Source: Lachnospiraceae bacterium (GTDB lineage: Bacteria > Bacillota > Clostridia > Lachnospirales > Lachnospiraceae). From it: a stretch of DNA of 64,000 nt. The notes beneath the pieces were generated by a model, which saw only the letters and a program-made list of their open reading frames with translations, was not told where the DNA came from and made no database searches. Of this stretch, positions 17,185-27,563 are shown in pieces. The translations under genes were made by a program, and so were the position numbers. Every line of letters begins with the position of its first letter. Positions within the stretch are counted from its first letter, which is position 1. The DNA is taken from positions 119,316 through 183,315 of the forward strand of contig JAJQDE010000024.1 of the NCBI GenBank assembly GCA_021202335.1, written 5' to 3'.

Positions 17185-18165
17185 ATGGCTAAAAAGACAA
17201 AAAGCAGATATTCGGGAATAGGAGGTCAGGCGGTTCTTGAGGGCGTGATGATGAAAAACGGCGACAAATACGCTGTCGCAGTGAGAAAGCCTGACGGAGA
17301 GCTTGACATACAGGTTGAAGAATACAAAGGAGTCTGCGCGGGAAAGAAATTTGCGGGGCTTCCGTTTATCAGAGGAATTTTTTCCTTTATAGACTCTCTT
17401 GTGCTCGGCATGAGAGTGACGATGCATTCAGCATCGTTTTACGAAGAGGATGCACCGGACGAAAAGAATGAGAAAGCGGAGGGCAGCAAATCGGACGATA
17501 TCATGATGGGGGTGACGGTGGCGCTGTCCGTTATAATAGCGGTGGCGCTGTTTATGGTGGTGCCGTTTTTGCTGTCCGACCTGCTGGGCAGGTTTGTCAG
17601 GAATGAAAGCCTGATAGCAATATTTGAAGGAATTATCCGCATACTTATCTTTGTGGGATATATCGCGGCGATATCGCTTATGGAGGACATAAAACGGCTT
17701 TATCGTTACCATGGCGCGGAGCATAAGTGCATCAACTGCATCGAAAGAGGCAGGACGCTGGATGTCCGGAACGTTATGCGCAGCTCAAGGCAGCATAAGC
17801 GCTGCGGCACAAGCTTTCTTTTGTTCGTGGCGCTGGTCAGTGTGATTGTGTTTTTCTTCATCAGAGTTGATAATATGGCGCTCAAAATTTTAATCAGGCT
17901 CCTGCTGGTGCCGGTGATTGCGGGAATATCCTATGAGCTGATACGCCTTGCGGGAAGAAGCGACAACGTGTTTGTGCGGATTATATCCGCGCCCGGCATG
18001 TGGATGCAGAGGCTTACGACCAAGGAGCCGGACGAGGATATGGTGCGCGTGGCGATTGCGTCCGTGGAGGCGGTGTTTGACTGGAAAACATATCTGAAGG
18101 AAAATTTCGGCTATACGGATGAAATCCTTCAGGCGGAAACCGAGTCGCAGGCGGTGGACATATGA
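17185..18165 (+). CDS. DUF1385 family membrane protein
   Basis: This is a roughly 326-residue integral membrane protein of unknown function. The family hallmark G-I-G-G-Q-A-V-L-E-G-V-M-M opens it, and Y-R-Y-H-G-A-E-H-K followed by the Cys-containing C-I-N-C-I-E is conserved. There are about four hydrophobic segments (near 105-128, 143-162, 211-230 and 235-255). I place the start at 17185, where GGGG lies six bases upstream. ATG 17173 in frame is an alternative. The stop overlaps the prmC start (ATGA), so the two are translationally coupled. The association with prmC/prfA is conserved in Firmicutes, but its reason is not known. Confidence 0.9.
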   Translation: MAKKTKSRYSGIGGQAVLEGVMMKNGDKYAVAVRKPDGELDIQVEEYKGVCAGKKFAGLPFIRGIFSFIDSLVLGMRVTMHSASFYEEDAPDEKNEKAEGSKSDDIMMGVTVALSVIIAVALFMVVPFLLSDLLGRFVRNESLIAIFEGIIRILIFVGYIAAISLMEDIKRLYRYHGAEHKCINCIERGRTLDVRNVMRSSRQHKRCGTSFLLFVALVSVIVFFFIRVDNMALKILIRLLLVPVIAGISYELIRLAGRSDNVFVRIISAPGMWMQRLTTKEPDEDMVRVAIASVEAVFDWKTYLKENFGYTDEILQAETESQAVDI

Positions 18166-19016
18166 CATACAGGGAGCTGTATGATTACGGCGAGGGAGAG
18201 CTGAAAAAAGCGGGCATTGCCGAGGCGTCGCTTGACGCAAGGCTTTTGCTCGAATATATATGCCATACGGACCGGAACACGCTTTTGGTTCACGGCGACA
18301 GTGAGCGCAGCCCTCTCGAGGAGGAATTTTATAAGGTAACAATCGCAAAACGCAGTGAGCATATTCCATTGCAGCATATCACGGGTGAACAGGAATTTAT
18401 GGGGCTTTCCTTCCGCGTCAATGAGCATACGCTGATTCCGCGGCAGGACACGGAAATCCTTGTCGAGGAGGCAATGCGGTATTTGAGCGACGGCATGCGC
18501 ATTTTGGATTTGTGTACGGGCACGGGCTGTATTCTCTTAAGCCTTTTGAAATACAGTAATGAGTGTGAGGGCGTAGGGGTAGACATATCTGCCGGGGCGC
18601 TTTCGGTGGCACGGGAAAATGCTCGGCGGCTGGGGCTGACTGCGGAGCTTTTGCATGGAGATTTGTTTGAGCCGCTTGAGGGGCGCAGCTTTGACATGAT
18701 TGTTTCAAATCCGCCCTACATAGCAAGCGGCGTCATTCCCACGCTCATGCCCGAGGTGAGAGAGCATGAGCCGCTCGAGGCGCTTGACGGCAGGGAGGAC
18801 GGGCTTTATTTTTACAGGGAAATTATCAGGCGCGCGCCGCTGTATATGAGCATGGGGGCGATGCTGTTTTTGGAGATTGGCTGCGACCAGGCGGAGGCGG
18901 TGTGCGCGCTTTTGCGTGAACGCGGCTTTGACAAAATTGAGGTCATAAAGGATTACGCCGGCTTGAATCGCGTGGTCAGCGCAGGCTTTTTGGAAAGCCC
19001 GGCGCGCAATTATTGA
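18162..19016 (+). CDS. prmC: Release factor glutamine N5-methyltransferase PrmC
   Basis: It methylates the Gln of the GGQ motif of release factors using SAM, raising termination efficiency. The 284 residues have an N-terminal helical substrate domain and the Rossmann domain with I-L-D-L-C-T-G-T-G-C-I (motif I) and the catalytic N-P-P-Y at 183-186. P-R-Q-D-T-E-I-L-V at the domain junction is typical. It overlaps the upstream DUF1385 gene by four bases and precedes its substrate gene prfA by 18 bases, so enzyme and target are cotranscribed. Confidence 0.96.
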   Translation: MTYRELYDYGEGELKKAGIAEASLDARLLLEYICHTDRNTLLVHGDSERSPLEEEFYKVTIAKRSEHIPLQHITGEQEFMGLSFRVNEHTLIPRQDTEILVEEAMRYLSDGMRILDLCTGTGCILLSLLKYSNECEGVGVDISAGALSVARENARRLGLTAELLHGDLFEPLEGRSFDMIVSNPPYIASGVIPTLMPEVREHEPLEALDGREDGLYFYREIIRRAPLYMSMGAMLFLEIGCDQAEAVCALLRERGFDKIEVIKDYAGLNRVVSAGFLESPARNY

Positions 19017-19034
19017 AATTAGGAGGCAGGGCTT

Positions 19035-20114
19035 ATGTTTGACAAACTGGAGGATTTACTTCACCGCTTTGAGGAAATACTGAACGAGCTGAACGAGCCG
19101 ACCGTGACGGAAAATCAGGCACGCTTTCGTGCGCTCATGAAGGAGCAGAGCGATTTGACGCCGCTTGTGGAGGCTTATAAGGAATATAAAAAATGCAATG
19201 AAACGGTTGAGGATTCTCTTTCCTTATTGGAAGCGGAAAACGACGATGAAATGCGGGAGATGCTGAAGGAGGAGCTTAGCGATGCTAAAAAGCGGATTGA
19301 GGAGCTTGAAACGGAGCTGAAAATCCTGCTTTTGCCAAAGGATACCAACGATGACAAGAACGTTATCGTGGAGATAAGGGCGGGCGCCGGCGGGGATGAG
19401 GCGGCGCTTTTTGCCGCGGAGATTTACCGCATGTATGTCCACTATGCCGAGGGAAGGCGATGGAGAGTGGAGCTTCTCAACGTTGATGAAATCGGTATCG
19501 GCGGCATGAAGGAGGTACAGTTTGTGATTACGGGGCAGGGCGCGTATTCCCGCATGAAATATGAGAGCGGCGTGCATCGCGTGCAGCGCGTTCCCGAAAC
19601 GGAGAGCGGAGGACGCATTCACACCTCTACAATCAGCGTGGCGGTCATGCCGGAGGTCGACGAGGATATTGACATTGTGATTGACGAGAAGGATATCCGC
19701 ATTGACGTGATGCGTGCGTCAGGAAACGGCGGTCAGTGCGTTAATACCACCGATTCCGCCGTGCGCCTTACTCATTATCCGACGGGCATTGTGGTGTACA
19801 GCCAGACGGAGAAATCGCAGCTTCAAAACAAGGCGAAGGCGTTTGCCCTGCTTAAATCAAAGCTTTACGATATGGAGCAGCAGCAGCGCCACGACGCGGA
19901 GGCGGAGCTTCGCAGGAGCCAGATTGGCACGGGCGACCGCTCGGAGAAGATAAGGACCTATAATTTTCCGCAGGGGCGCGTTACTGACCACAGGATAAAC
20001 CTTACGCTCTACAAGCTGGACAAAATCATGAACGGCGATTTGGATGAAATCCTTGACGCATGCATTTCGGCGGATCAGGCGGCAAAGCTTGTCAGGATGC
20101 AAAATGAAGTCTGA
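19035..20114 (+). CDS. prfA: Peptide chain release factor 1
   Basis: RF1 reads UAA and UAG on the ribosome. The 359 residues match the family. The catalytic Gly-Gly-Gln is at 232-234 (S-G-N-G-G-Q) and the codon-reading P-x-T tripeptide appears in [18 protein letters not shown] precedes ATG 19035. The Gln234 residue is the predicted target of the preceding PrmC. Confidence 0.97.
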   Translation: MFDKLEDLLHRFEEILNELNEPTVTENQARFRALMKEQSDLTPLVEAYKEYKKCNETVEDSLSLLEAENDDEMREMLKEELSDAKKRIEELETELKILLLPKDTNDDKNVIVEIRAGAGGDEAALFAAEIYRMYVHYAEGRRWRVELLNVDEIGIGGMKEVQFVITGQGAYSRMKYESGVHRVQRVPETESGGRIHTSTISVAVMPEVDEDIDIVIDEKDIRIDVMRASGNGGQCVNTTDSAVRLTHYPTGIVVYSQTEKSQLQNKAKAFALLKSKLYDMEQQQRHDAEAELRRSQIGTGDRSEKIRTYNFPQGRVTDHRINLTLYKLDKIMNGDLDEILDACISADQAAKLVRMQNEV

Positions 20115-21486
20115 AAATATGCTGCCGGAAATTATTTCCCTGGCATGGCCGACCATGCTCGAGCAGCTCATGCAGACAGCCGTGCAGTATATTGACACGG
20201 CTATGGTCGGCTCGCTCGGAACGCGGGCGACGGCGGCAGTCGGGGCGACGAGCACGGTAAATTGGCTGATAGGCAGTACAATATCCGCGCTGGGCGTGGG
20301 TTTTTTGGCTTACATTGCACAGTCTGTCGGCGCAGGGGAAACGCAGAAGGCAAGAAAAGCGTCGGGGCAGGCGGTGACGATGGTGCTGCTTGTGGGGCTG
20401 CTGTTTACGGCGCTTACCATGGCGCTTAGCAGTAAAATTCCCGTTTGGATGCAGACGGAAGCGGATATTCAGGATATGGCGGCAGGATATTTTCGGATTC
20501 TTTATATGCCGAGGCTCTTTCGCACCGCGAATATAATATTCGGCACGCTTCTGCGTGCGGTGGGAGATACAAGGTCGCCGATGCGTGTCGGCGTGATTGT
20601 CAATCTTATCAATATAGTTCTGAATTTCTTTTTAATTTACCCTGCGCGCGTGACGGTAATAGGAAGCGCGGCGTTTACGCTTCCGGGCGCGGGCATGGGA
20701 ATAGAGGGCGCGGCAGCGGCAAGCGCGGCGGCTTATACCTTCGGCGGGATTGCCATTACTGTCAGGCTTTGGCGGCACGGGAAAATCTCTCCAAGGGGTC
20801 AAAGCCTTCGCCCTGACCCGAGTGTCTTAGCGCCCTGTCTGCGCGTGGCGCTCCCCAATATGCTGCAGCGCTTTGCGACATCTTTAGGTTATGTCGCCTT
20901 TGCCGCCATGATAAATGCCCTTGGGGAAACGGCGGCGGCAGCGCACACGATTGCAAACACTGTGGAATCCGCCTTTTACATTCCCGGCTGGGGAATGCAG
21001 ACAGCGGCGGCAACGCTTTCGGGAAATGCATGGGGAGCGAGGGATAAGGAGCGGCTGCGTGGACTTGCCCAGACAATTTTTCCGCTGGAGGCAGGCATGA
21101 TGGCGCTTTCCGGCGGACTTCTTTTTGCGTTTGCGCCAAAGCTGCTGCTGATATTTTCCACGGACAGCGAGGTTATCCGGCTTGGAACGACGGTTTTGAG
21201 AATGGTGGCGGTATCGGAGCCGTTCTATGGCGTTCCGATTGTGATAGAGGGGATTTTGCAGGGCATGGGTAAGACCGTTGCGCCGTTTGTGTACAATGTG
21301 CTTGGCATGTGGTGCGTGCGCATCGCGGGAACCTTTGTCTGCACGCGGCTTTTGGGGTACGGGCTTGTGGCGGCATGGGGCTGCATGATAGGTCACAACC
21401 TGCTTCTCTTCGTTTTATTTACACTGCACTATCTTTGCAGAACCTGGAAAATATTCCGGGCATCAGATGTGCGGCAGAATACCTGA
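20104..21486 (+). CDS. MATE family efflux transporter
   Basis: This cation-coupled multidrug or toxin exporter has 460 residues and about twelve hydrophobic helices in two repeats. The N-terminal signature [22 protein letters not shown] is typical, and the second repeat begins near A-L-P-N-M-L-Q-R. I chose ATG 20104, with AGG seven bases before it, over the earlier in-frame ATG 20044, which would add a basic non-membrane stretch inside prfA. It overlaps prfA by 11 bases and is therefore the last gene of the DUF1385-prmC-prfA operon. The substrate cannot be told from sequence. Confidence 0.93.
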   Translation: MKSENMLPEIISLAWPTMLEQLMQTAVQYIDTAMVGSLGTRATAAVGATSTVNWLIGSTISALGVGFLAYIAQSVGAGETQKARKASGQAVTMVLLVGLLFTALTMALSSKIPVWMQTEADIQDMAAGYFRILYMPRLFRTANIIFGTLLRAVGDTRSPMRVGVIVNLINIVLNFFLIYPARVTVIGSAAFTLPGAGMGIEGAAAASAAAYTFGGIAITVRLWRHGKISPRGQSLRPDPSVLAPCLRVALPNMLQRFATSLGYVAFAAMINALGETAAAAHTIANTVESAFYIPGWGMQTAAATLSGNAWGARDKERLRGLAQTIFPLEAGMMALSGGLLFAFAPKLLLIFSTDSEVIRLGTTVLRMVAVSEPFYGVPIVIEGILQGMGKTVAPFVYNVLGMWCVRIAGTFVCTRLLGYGLVAAWGCMIGHNLLLFVLFTLHYLCRTWKIFRASDVRQNT

Positions 21487-21532
21487 CGATATTGTACAAA
21501 TCGACGAAAAAAATACTGACAACCCAACAATC

Positions 21533-21562
21533 TTGACAGAAATATCCAATGGGATATATAAT
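21533..21562 (+). promoter_or_regulatory. Strong sigma-A promoter of the chemoreceptor gene
   Basis: TTGACA, an 18-base spacer and TATAAT match both consensus hexamers perfectly. There is no sigma-28-like element here, unlike the flagellar genes further on. Confidence 0.75.
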
Positions 21563-21654
21563 TATTTTATAAAATTTCCGTGAATTTATGCCAAAAGATA
21601 TATAAAATTGAAGCGGAAATTTATAATTATGATTGGATAGGAGAGAAGATTACT

Positions 21655-23196
21655 ATGGAAAAGAAAAAAACATCTGTTGAAGTGTACTTGTCTGCGGTTT
21701 TTAAGTGGGGGCTTATTGTCCTGGTCAGCGCGTGTATGTGCGCTACGGTAATGTTTACGGCGGAAAAGATAATCGGCTGTTATCCGGACGCCTCGTGGCC
21801 TGCGATGATTGCTTTTGCGCTTATGGATATCTGCTTTTTTGTCTGCGCCATTGCGATTGTGAAAACCTCCTTTGATGAAGACGGTTATCTGAAGGAGGGC
21901 AGGCTTAAAGCCGGTAAAATCTTTTCGGCGGCTGTTTTGGTGGTGCAGTGGAATTATATTTTGTATATGATTCCGTCAAGGACATTTTGGGGATTTTTGT
22001 TTTTCTTCATGATTTTGATAGCGTTTTTCCTTGATATAAAGCTTTTGCTGACGGCAGGCGTTTTATGTATGGTTTCACTGTTTGCCGCATGGGGCGTGCG
22101 TGGGACTAATCTGCTTCCCGTAAAGGACGAGCTGTTTATTACGGATATTCTTCTGATTTTGGTTGCGCTTGTGCTGTCTTTGGCGGGATTGATTATTTTT
22201 GTATGGTTTGTGGCGCACTTTTTGGTCAATGCAAAGAAGGACGAGCTGGAGAAAAATAATGAGCAAGTCATGAGTGTTGTGGCTTCGGTAAAGACGCTGT
22301 CGGAAAAGCTGTATGATGCGGGAAGCACACTTTAAAAGGTTTCCGAGAGCGAAAGCGCGTCTGCCGAGGAGCTGGCAGCCACGAGCCAGCAGTTGACGGA
22401 AAGCAGCAGTCTGCTGGTGTCAAAGACGGATGAGAGCATGGACAACTTAAACGAGCTGAGCGAGTGGGCAGGAGTTGTCGCGGATAATGTGGAAAAGGTG
22501 GAAACAACCTCCAGGGATTTGTTGGACAAATCCAAAGAAAACGAAAGGCTGTTAAACGATTTGCACAGCATTAACGAGGAAGTGGCGGAGTCGATGAAGG
22601 CTACGACGGATGTCGCTCAAAAGCTTTCCGACGCAGTGCAGGAGATTGGCGTTACGCTGAAGCTGATAAGCGATATTTCCTCATCGACCAACCTGCTGGC
22701 GCTGAATGCTTCGATTGAAGCGGCAAGAGCAGGGGAAGCGGGCAAGGGCTTTGCGGTGGTTGCGACCGAGGTCGGAAACCTTGCAAACAGCACGCAGAAA
22801 TCGCTTAAAGAGGTGGAAACGGTGATTGAACGCGTGCAGCAGAATGTCCGTGAAATCACGGCACAGGTGGATGAAAACTCTGAAAAATTGGGAACGCAGA
22901 GTCAATATTTTGGAAATGTGTTCCAAAGCATGAAGGACATGACACAGCTGTTGAATATTTCCGTTGCCGCGATTAACACGATGGGCGATGCGCACGGCAG
23001 ACAGGCGGAGGTTATTCAAAAGACAGTGACAATGAACCGGGCGATTGCGGAGGGCGTTAGAAACGAAAAGGATCAGTTCAATTCCATTAATGCGATGGCT
23101 GAGAGCAACGCCAATGATACCATGGAGGTAGCAAGTCAGGCAGGTGTGATTAATGAGATGGTGGATGAAATGACGAGGCTTATGGAACGCAATTAA
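21655..23196 (+). pseudogene. Methyl-accepting chemotaxis protein interrupted by one in-frame stop
   Basis: The frame runs from ATG 21655 (GGAGAG nine bases before it) through five or six membrane helices (about residues 15-200), then into a cytoplasmic signalling helix. A single TAA at 22333-22335 interrupts it after ...D-A-G-S-T-L. The same frame continues at once with [17 protein letters not shown] and the full methyl-accepting hairpin ([16 protein letters not shown]) to 23196, about 513 codons in all. The frame is unchanged on both sides, so a single base change (AAA or similar to TAA) explains it. It is either a recent nonsense mutation, a read-through site or a sequence error. An internal start near 22393 would give only a soluble signalling fragment. 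Confidence 0.85.
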
Positions 23197-23210
23197 TATA
23201 ACGGTTTAAT

Positions 23211-23241
23211 AAAACGCCGCCGGATAAACCGGCGGCGTTTT
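23211..23241. terminator. Bidirectional terminator between the chemoreceptor and the GGDEF/EAL gene
   Basis: AAAACGCCGCCGG and CCGGCGGCGTTTT form a perfect 13-pair stem around ATAAA. The A/T ends give a T tail on both strands, which serves the convergent genes on both sides. Confidence 0.95.
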
Positions 23242-23248
23242 ATATATA

Positions 23249-26128
23249 TCACGGGTAAAGCTCAAGCGAAGGCTTTGCAAGATAAAAGCCCTGCCCGAAA
23301 TCGGCGCCCAGCTCCTTTGCGGTGTTGTATTCCTCGACCGTTTCAATTCCCTCGGCGATGACCCTGATAAAATTGTCGTGGCAGTAAGTAATCATGCCGC
23401 GCACAAGCGACTGAGTGGATGGATTTTTGTGGATATCGCGTATCAGCGTCATGTCAAGCTTAACAAAGTGGAAGTCGAACGATACAAGCATATCGCTGTT
23501 GCTGTAACCGGAGCCATAGTCGTCAAGCGCGACCGGAATATTCCATCTGCTGCAAAAAGCGCGCTTTTTCGCATCGATGCCTGCCTCACTCTTTTCATTC
23601 TCAGTAATTTCCATAACGACCCTGCTCAATCTGCTGCCATACATTTGCTCAATCATATGCCACTCCTCGTCCGCAAGAAGCTGATTGGGGATGGAATTGA
23701 TAAAGATGCGCGCGCTGTCGCCCTCGCGAAGCTGTTCAAAAAAGCCCTTCAGGGCGTGGAACCATGTGATATGCTCGATTTTGTCGAGCTTTGCCTGCGC
23801 CTGCGCCACCCGTATCAATTCCTCCGGCTTGCGCAGTAAATCGGAAATGGGGCGGATGAGCGCTTCATATGCAAAAATCGTGCCGTTGCTGAGGGAGAAA
23901 ATCGGCTGGTACACATATTTGATTGCCTCGTGCCGGATGAGCCTGTCAAGCTCGCCCACGCCCTGCACAAGAATATAATCGCGAAGGTACGCCTCCTTGT
24001 CGTAGGCGCGTATGCTTCCCTTGGAAGCCTTTTTGACCTGATACATTGCAAAATCCGCGTATTTCAAAAGGTCAGCATAGTTTGTGCCGTCCTCCGAATA
24101 GAAGGACATTCCCGCGGACGCGCTCATGCTCAGCTCAAGCCCGTCGGGCAGCAGCAGCGTTTCCTGCATCAGCTCGTCGTGGATGGACTTTAAGATGGCG
24201 ACAAGCCGTTCCTTAGGCTCGTCATACAGAAACATGGTAAATTCATCGCCCGCAAGGCGCGCCGAAAAGCTTTTCTCAGGCATTCTGCGCTTTAACAGAT
24301 CCGAGAGGGTGCAGATATAGCGGTCGCCGATTTCGTGCCCGTAGGTATCGTTTGTGTATTTCAGATTGTCAAGATCCCAAATTGAAAGCAGACCGTTTGA
24401 ACAATGCCCCTCGTCAAGCATATATTTCATTTCCCGTGCGAACGCGCCGCGGTTGAGAAGCCCCGTGAGCGAATCATAGTCGCGGTCGCGGATAATATTT
24501 TCCTTCTCAAGCACGCTTTGCGTGATGTCGGAGATTATGACAAGAGTGTTTCTGTCTGCCGTTTTTTTCTTGATATCAAGCCATTTGCTTTCGTCCGCAG
24601 CGCGCTGATAGCGGAAAATATCCGGGTTTTCATGGCTCTGCTCCAAAAACGCTTCCAAATGCTTAAGCCTTGCTTTGAGTGCGGATGCGGAAATATGGTT
24701 GTGGCTCCATCCCGTATCGGGAATTCCCAAAATTTCAAAAAGCTTATGCGTGCAGTATGCCGTTTCGGAGCTTTCGTCAAATTCGCAGACTGCAAGGGAA
24801 ACGCCTGCGTCGTCGATTATATCCGCCATTTTATTCCCGCTCCTGTATATGGAAGCGTTCTGCTTTTTGATGGCACAGGCAAGCTCGTCAAACTCATAGA
24901 TGTGAGTCTGCGGCAATTCATAGTTTCCGGGCGAAAGCTTTGGTATGCTGCGCACCAGCATACGTATCGGGCGCATGAAAACGTGTGTGATAAGAAGCGT
25001 CCCGACAACGGAAATCAGGAGAGAAACGAGCACTGAAGCAACCAGCACAAGCTTTAAATGCTCGGACGGCGTATAGAGCATACCGGCATGCACAACGCCG
25101 CACAAAACCCATTGCTGCGCATAGTATGGGGACTGCTGCGTATAGAGGCGCAGAGGAGCAAGGCACACGCTTGCAGAGTCACCGGATGTGCCTGAGAGGA
25201 CATTATATATGCCATACTCTAAGTCGTGAGCGGTCAGGCGCACGGACTCCCCGTTTGCAAGCGCGGGATATGAGGCCTCGTTTCCGATATAAACACTTTG
25301 CACGGTGCAGTCGTTTGAAAGCTCCTGCGTGGAGCCTAACAGATAGCTGCCGTCGCTGTCGATTAAAAGCCCCGCGTCGGGCAGCAGCGTTTTGATATAG
25401 TCAAAATCCATGCCAAAGCCGATAACGCCATAGGCAGAGCCGGCATCGTCAAGCATCGGCGCGGCATAGAAAAGCGTATTTTGCGTTGCGTAAAAATATC
25501 CAAGCTCGTCTGCGGAAAGCTTCGGGAAATCCGACACGCTGTCAAGGACTGTCCGGTAGAACGGATAATCTGACTGTGTGTCGAGCCTTTCGCTCCACCG
25601 GGAATCGAGCGTAAGGCCGCAATCGTACAGGAGAAGGACAGGTCCTGCCGCCAAATAAATATCGGAGTCGTCCTTTGCGGCGTTGCCGGGATTTTGGTCC
25701 GTGAGGCATACGCCGTCATTAAGGGAGCTGTCTGCTCCGTTCTCCAAAATCAGAAAGCAGGAGCTTGCGCATGCCTCCTTCATTGAGTTAAGCAGATACG
25801 GCGCGGAGTCGCTAAAAAGCCGGCGGCGGTTTTCGCTGTCGGATAAATACGCATCGGCGCCGGACTCGTCTGCGTTCCGCTCGATTTTGTCCGAAATAAG
25901 CGAGGAAAGCTCAGATATATCCATGACGCCTGCAAGGTATTGCTCCAGCGCAAAAGCGCTTGAGGAAACCGTGCGCTCCAAAGTAGCAAAGGTGTTTTCG
26001 TCCATGCTCTCGGGGATTTTGCTTGCGACAAGAAACCCCGTAAATACAGAGGTCTGTATCAGGATGATAAGGACAAGCGAAAGCATGACATAATATTTCA
26101 GGCTGACTCTTTTGAATAGCTTTTTCAA
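23249..26128 (-). CDS. Membrane GGDEF/EAL protein with extracytoplasmic sensor domain
   Basis: This 959-residue c-di-GMP enzyme has a membrane helix at 12-34, a roughly 320-residue extracytoplasmic region of Cache type, a second helix near 358-385, a HAMP-like stretch, a PAS-like segment (about 430-540), GGDEF and EAL. The cyclase motif reads A-G-D-E-F (near 625), a substitution tolerated in active enzymes, and no R-x-x-D inhibitory site is apparent. The phosphodiesterase side is intact: E-A-L-I-R, Asn in F-I-N-S, E-I-T-E, D-D-Y-G-S-G-Y, K-L-D-M and A-E-G-I-E-T, so hydrolysis may dominate. It lies 18 bases after the solute-binding lipoprotein gene and must share its transcript. The pair may convert an external nutrient signal into c-di-GMP change. 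Confidence 0.9.
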   Translation of the reverse strand: MKKLFKRVSLKYYVMLSLVLIILIQTSVFTGFLVASKIPESMDENTFATLERTVSSSAFALEQYLAGVMDISELSSLISDKIERNADESGADAYLSDSENRRRLFSDSAPYLLNSMKEACASSCFLILENGADSSLNDGVCLTDQNPGNAAKDDSDIYLAAGPVLLLYDCGLTLDSRWSERLDTQSDYPFYRTVLDSVSDFPKLSADELGYFYATQNTLFYAAPMLDDAGSAYGVIGFGMDFDYIKTLLPDAGLLIDSDGSYLLGSTQELSNDCTVQSVYIGNEASYPALANGESVRLTAHDLEYGIYNVLSGTSGDSASVCLAPLRLYTQQSPYYAQQWVLCGVVHAGMLYTPSEHLKLVLVASVLVSLLISVVGTLLITHVFMRPIRMLVRSIPKLSPGNYELPQTHIYEFDELACAIKKQNASIYRSGNKMADIIDDAGVSLAVCEFDESSETAYCTHKLFEILGIPDTGWSHNHISASALKARLKHLEAFLEQSHENPDIFRYQRAADESKWLDIKKKTADRNTLVIISDITQSVLEKENIIRDRDYDSLTGLLNRGAFAREMKYMLDEGHCSNGLLSIWDLDNLKYTNDTYGHEIGDRYICTLSDLLKRRMPEKSFSARLAGDEFTMFLYDEPKERLVAILKSIHDELMQETLLLPDGLELSMSASAGMSFYSEDGTNYADLLKYADFAMYQVKKASKGSIRAYDKEAYLRDYILVQGVGELDRLIRHEAIKYVYQPIFSLSNGTIFAYEALIRPISDLLRKPEELIRVAQAQAKLDKIEHITWFHALKGFFEQLREGDSARIFINSIPNQLLADEEWHMIEQMYGSRLSRVVMEITENEKSEAGIDAKKRAFCSRWNIPVALDDYGSGYSNSDMLVSFDFHFVKLDMTLIRDIHKNPSTQSLVRGMITYCHDNFIRVIAEGIETVEEYNTAKELGADFGQGFYLAKPSLELYP

Positions 26129-26146
26129 TGCGATACCTCCATGCGT

Positions 26147-27526
26147 TTATTCGCAGCATTCCTGCAGCTTGTTGGCAATATCCGAGTACCATTCGTCAAA
26201 GCGCGCATCGTAATCAACCGTATCTGCGCGGTCGCGGTCCTTTTTGGCAAACGTAAGCAGAGTCTGCCTGAGAATGGCATGCGCCTGTGTTCCGCCGTCA
26301 AAGCCTGCGGGTGTGTACATAATATATGCTTCGTTTTGGGAAAGCGAGGTTAAAAGCGCGCTGCTTATACGCTCGTCTGCCGGATTGGCGTCCAAATATG
26401 CGCTCATGACATCCGGCTTTACCGACTCAAGCGTGACGGGCATATAACCGCTTTGTGCTGAAAAGCAAAGCCCCTGCTCCTCGTCCGCAAGCCACTTTAA
26501 AAACAATACGCCTGCGTATTCCTTTGCCGTGCCGGATTTGAGCATGGCCATGCCGCCGCCCGAAAGCGCCGCATAAGACGCGGTGCCCTCAAAATTCGGC
26601 AACGGAAGCGACATGCACTCAATCGGATAGGAAACTCCGTCTGCGGTCACTACTTTATCGGGGAAATAAGAGGCGCGGGCGGAAGAGCATACCATTGCAA
26701 TGATGTCACCTGTGCGGATATCATCGCTGCGGTATTTTCCCGACTGTGTGTAATATCCGCTTATGTATGGAAGGTAAAAGCTGTCCCACAGCCTGTACAT
26801 GACGGTTTTGTCAAGTCCGAGGCTTGCGGAATCGCCCGAAACGCGGAAAAGCTCGCTGCCAAGCTGGGAGCTTCCGACAATCAGGTAGTCCGCAAGGTCG
26901 TCATGACCGAAAAACGCCTTTCCGCCCGACCATTCGTAATAGTCGGCAGCCGTCCGGGCAAGCCCCTCCCATGTCAGCAGACTATCCGTATCAGCGCCCG
27001 TCTGAGCGGCAAATTTGTCCCAATCCGTTTTGTTGAGCATCAAAACCTGTGTGGACTGGGCTGTTGCAAAGAGCTTCCATGAGCCTTCCTCACCGACGCA
27101 TCCCCCGTCCAAAAAACGGCGCACATATATAAGCTTTTCGTCCTCGGTCAGATAGTCGTCAAAATCAACAAGCTCTGCTTTTCCCTCAAGCGCCGCCGCG
27201 GTGTCCGGACTGCATTGGAAAATGTCAGGCGGATCAAGCGAGCCTGTCTTTTGAGCAATGCTGTCAAAAAGCGCAGCCTCAAGGCTTTCCGCAGACCCCA
27301 TAGCTAAAGCCGTGACAGTGATGCCGTTTTCCCGCCCGAAGGTGCTGTTAAAGTCCGCGACAAGCTCGTTGAATTTAAGCGCGCCTGCGCCGTCATAGCA
27401 GTGCCACACTGTAACGGGCGTGGGATTATAGCGTGAAAGCCCGTGACTGCCGCACCCGCATAGGGCAAAAGCGGTCAATATTAAAACATATAAAACAAAA
27501 ATCCGATTTTTCATATTAATATTCAT
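26147..27526 (-). CDS. Family 1 extracellular solute-binding lipoprotein
   Basis: The 459-residue protein has a lipoprotein signal peptide: N-terminal basic residues, a hydrophobic run and the lipobox-like L-C-G-C with Cys25 as lipid-anchor residue. The mature part begins with V-T-V-W-H-C-Y-D-G and has the F-N-E-L-V-A-D-F-N and W-E-G-L-A-R-T-A-A-D-Y-Y patterns of ABC sugar-binding proteins. No ABC permease or ATPase gene is nearby. Its only partner is the downstream GGDEF/EAL protein, which suggests a sensory rather than transport role. Two starts are possible (27526 or 27514), and neither has a clear ribosome binding site. The 5' leader is long and strongly structured. Confidence 0.85.
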   Translation of the reverse strand: MNINMKNRIFVLYVLILTAFALCGCGSHGLSRYNPTPVTVWHCYDGAGALKFNELVADFNSTFGRENGITVTALAMGSAESLEAALFDSIAQKTGSLDPPDIFQCSPDTAAALEGKAELVDFDDYLTEDEKLIYVRRFLDGGCVGEEGSWKLFATAQSTQVLMLNKTDWDKFAAQTGADTDSLLTWEGLARTAADYYEWSGGKAFFGHDDLADYLIVGSSQLGSELFRVSGDSASLGLDKTVMYRLWDSFYLPYISGYYTQSGKYRSDDIRTGDIIAMVCSSARASYFPDKVVTADGVSYPIECMSLPLPNFEGTASYAALSGGGMAMLKSGTAKEYAGVLFLKWLADEEQGLCFSAQSGYMPVTLESVKPDVMSAYLDANPADERISSALLTSLSQNEAYIMYTPAGFDGGTQAHAILRQTLLTFAKKDRDRADTVDYDARFDEWYSDIANKLQECCE

Positions 27527-27563
27527 TTATAATAATTATTGCATTGCCTTTTACGCATATTAT

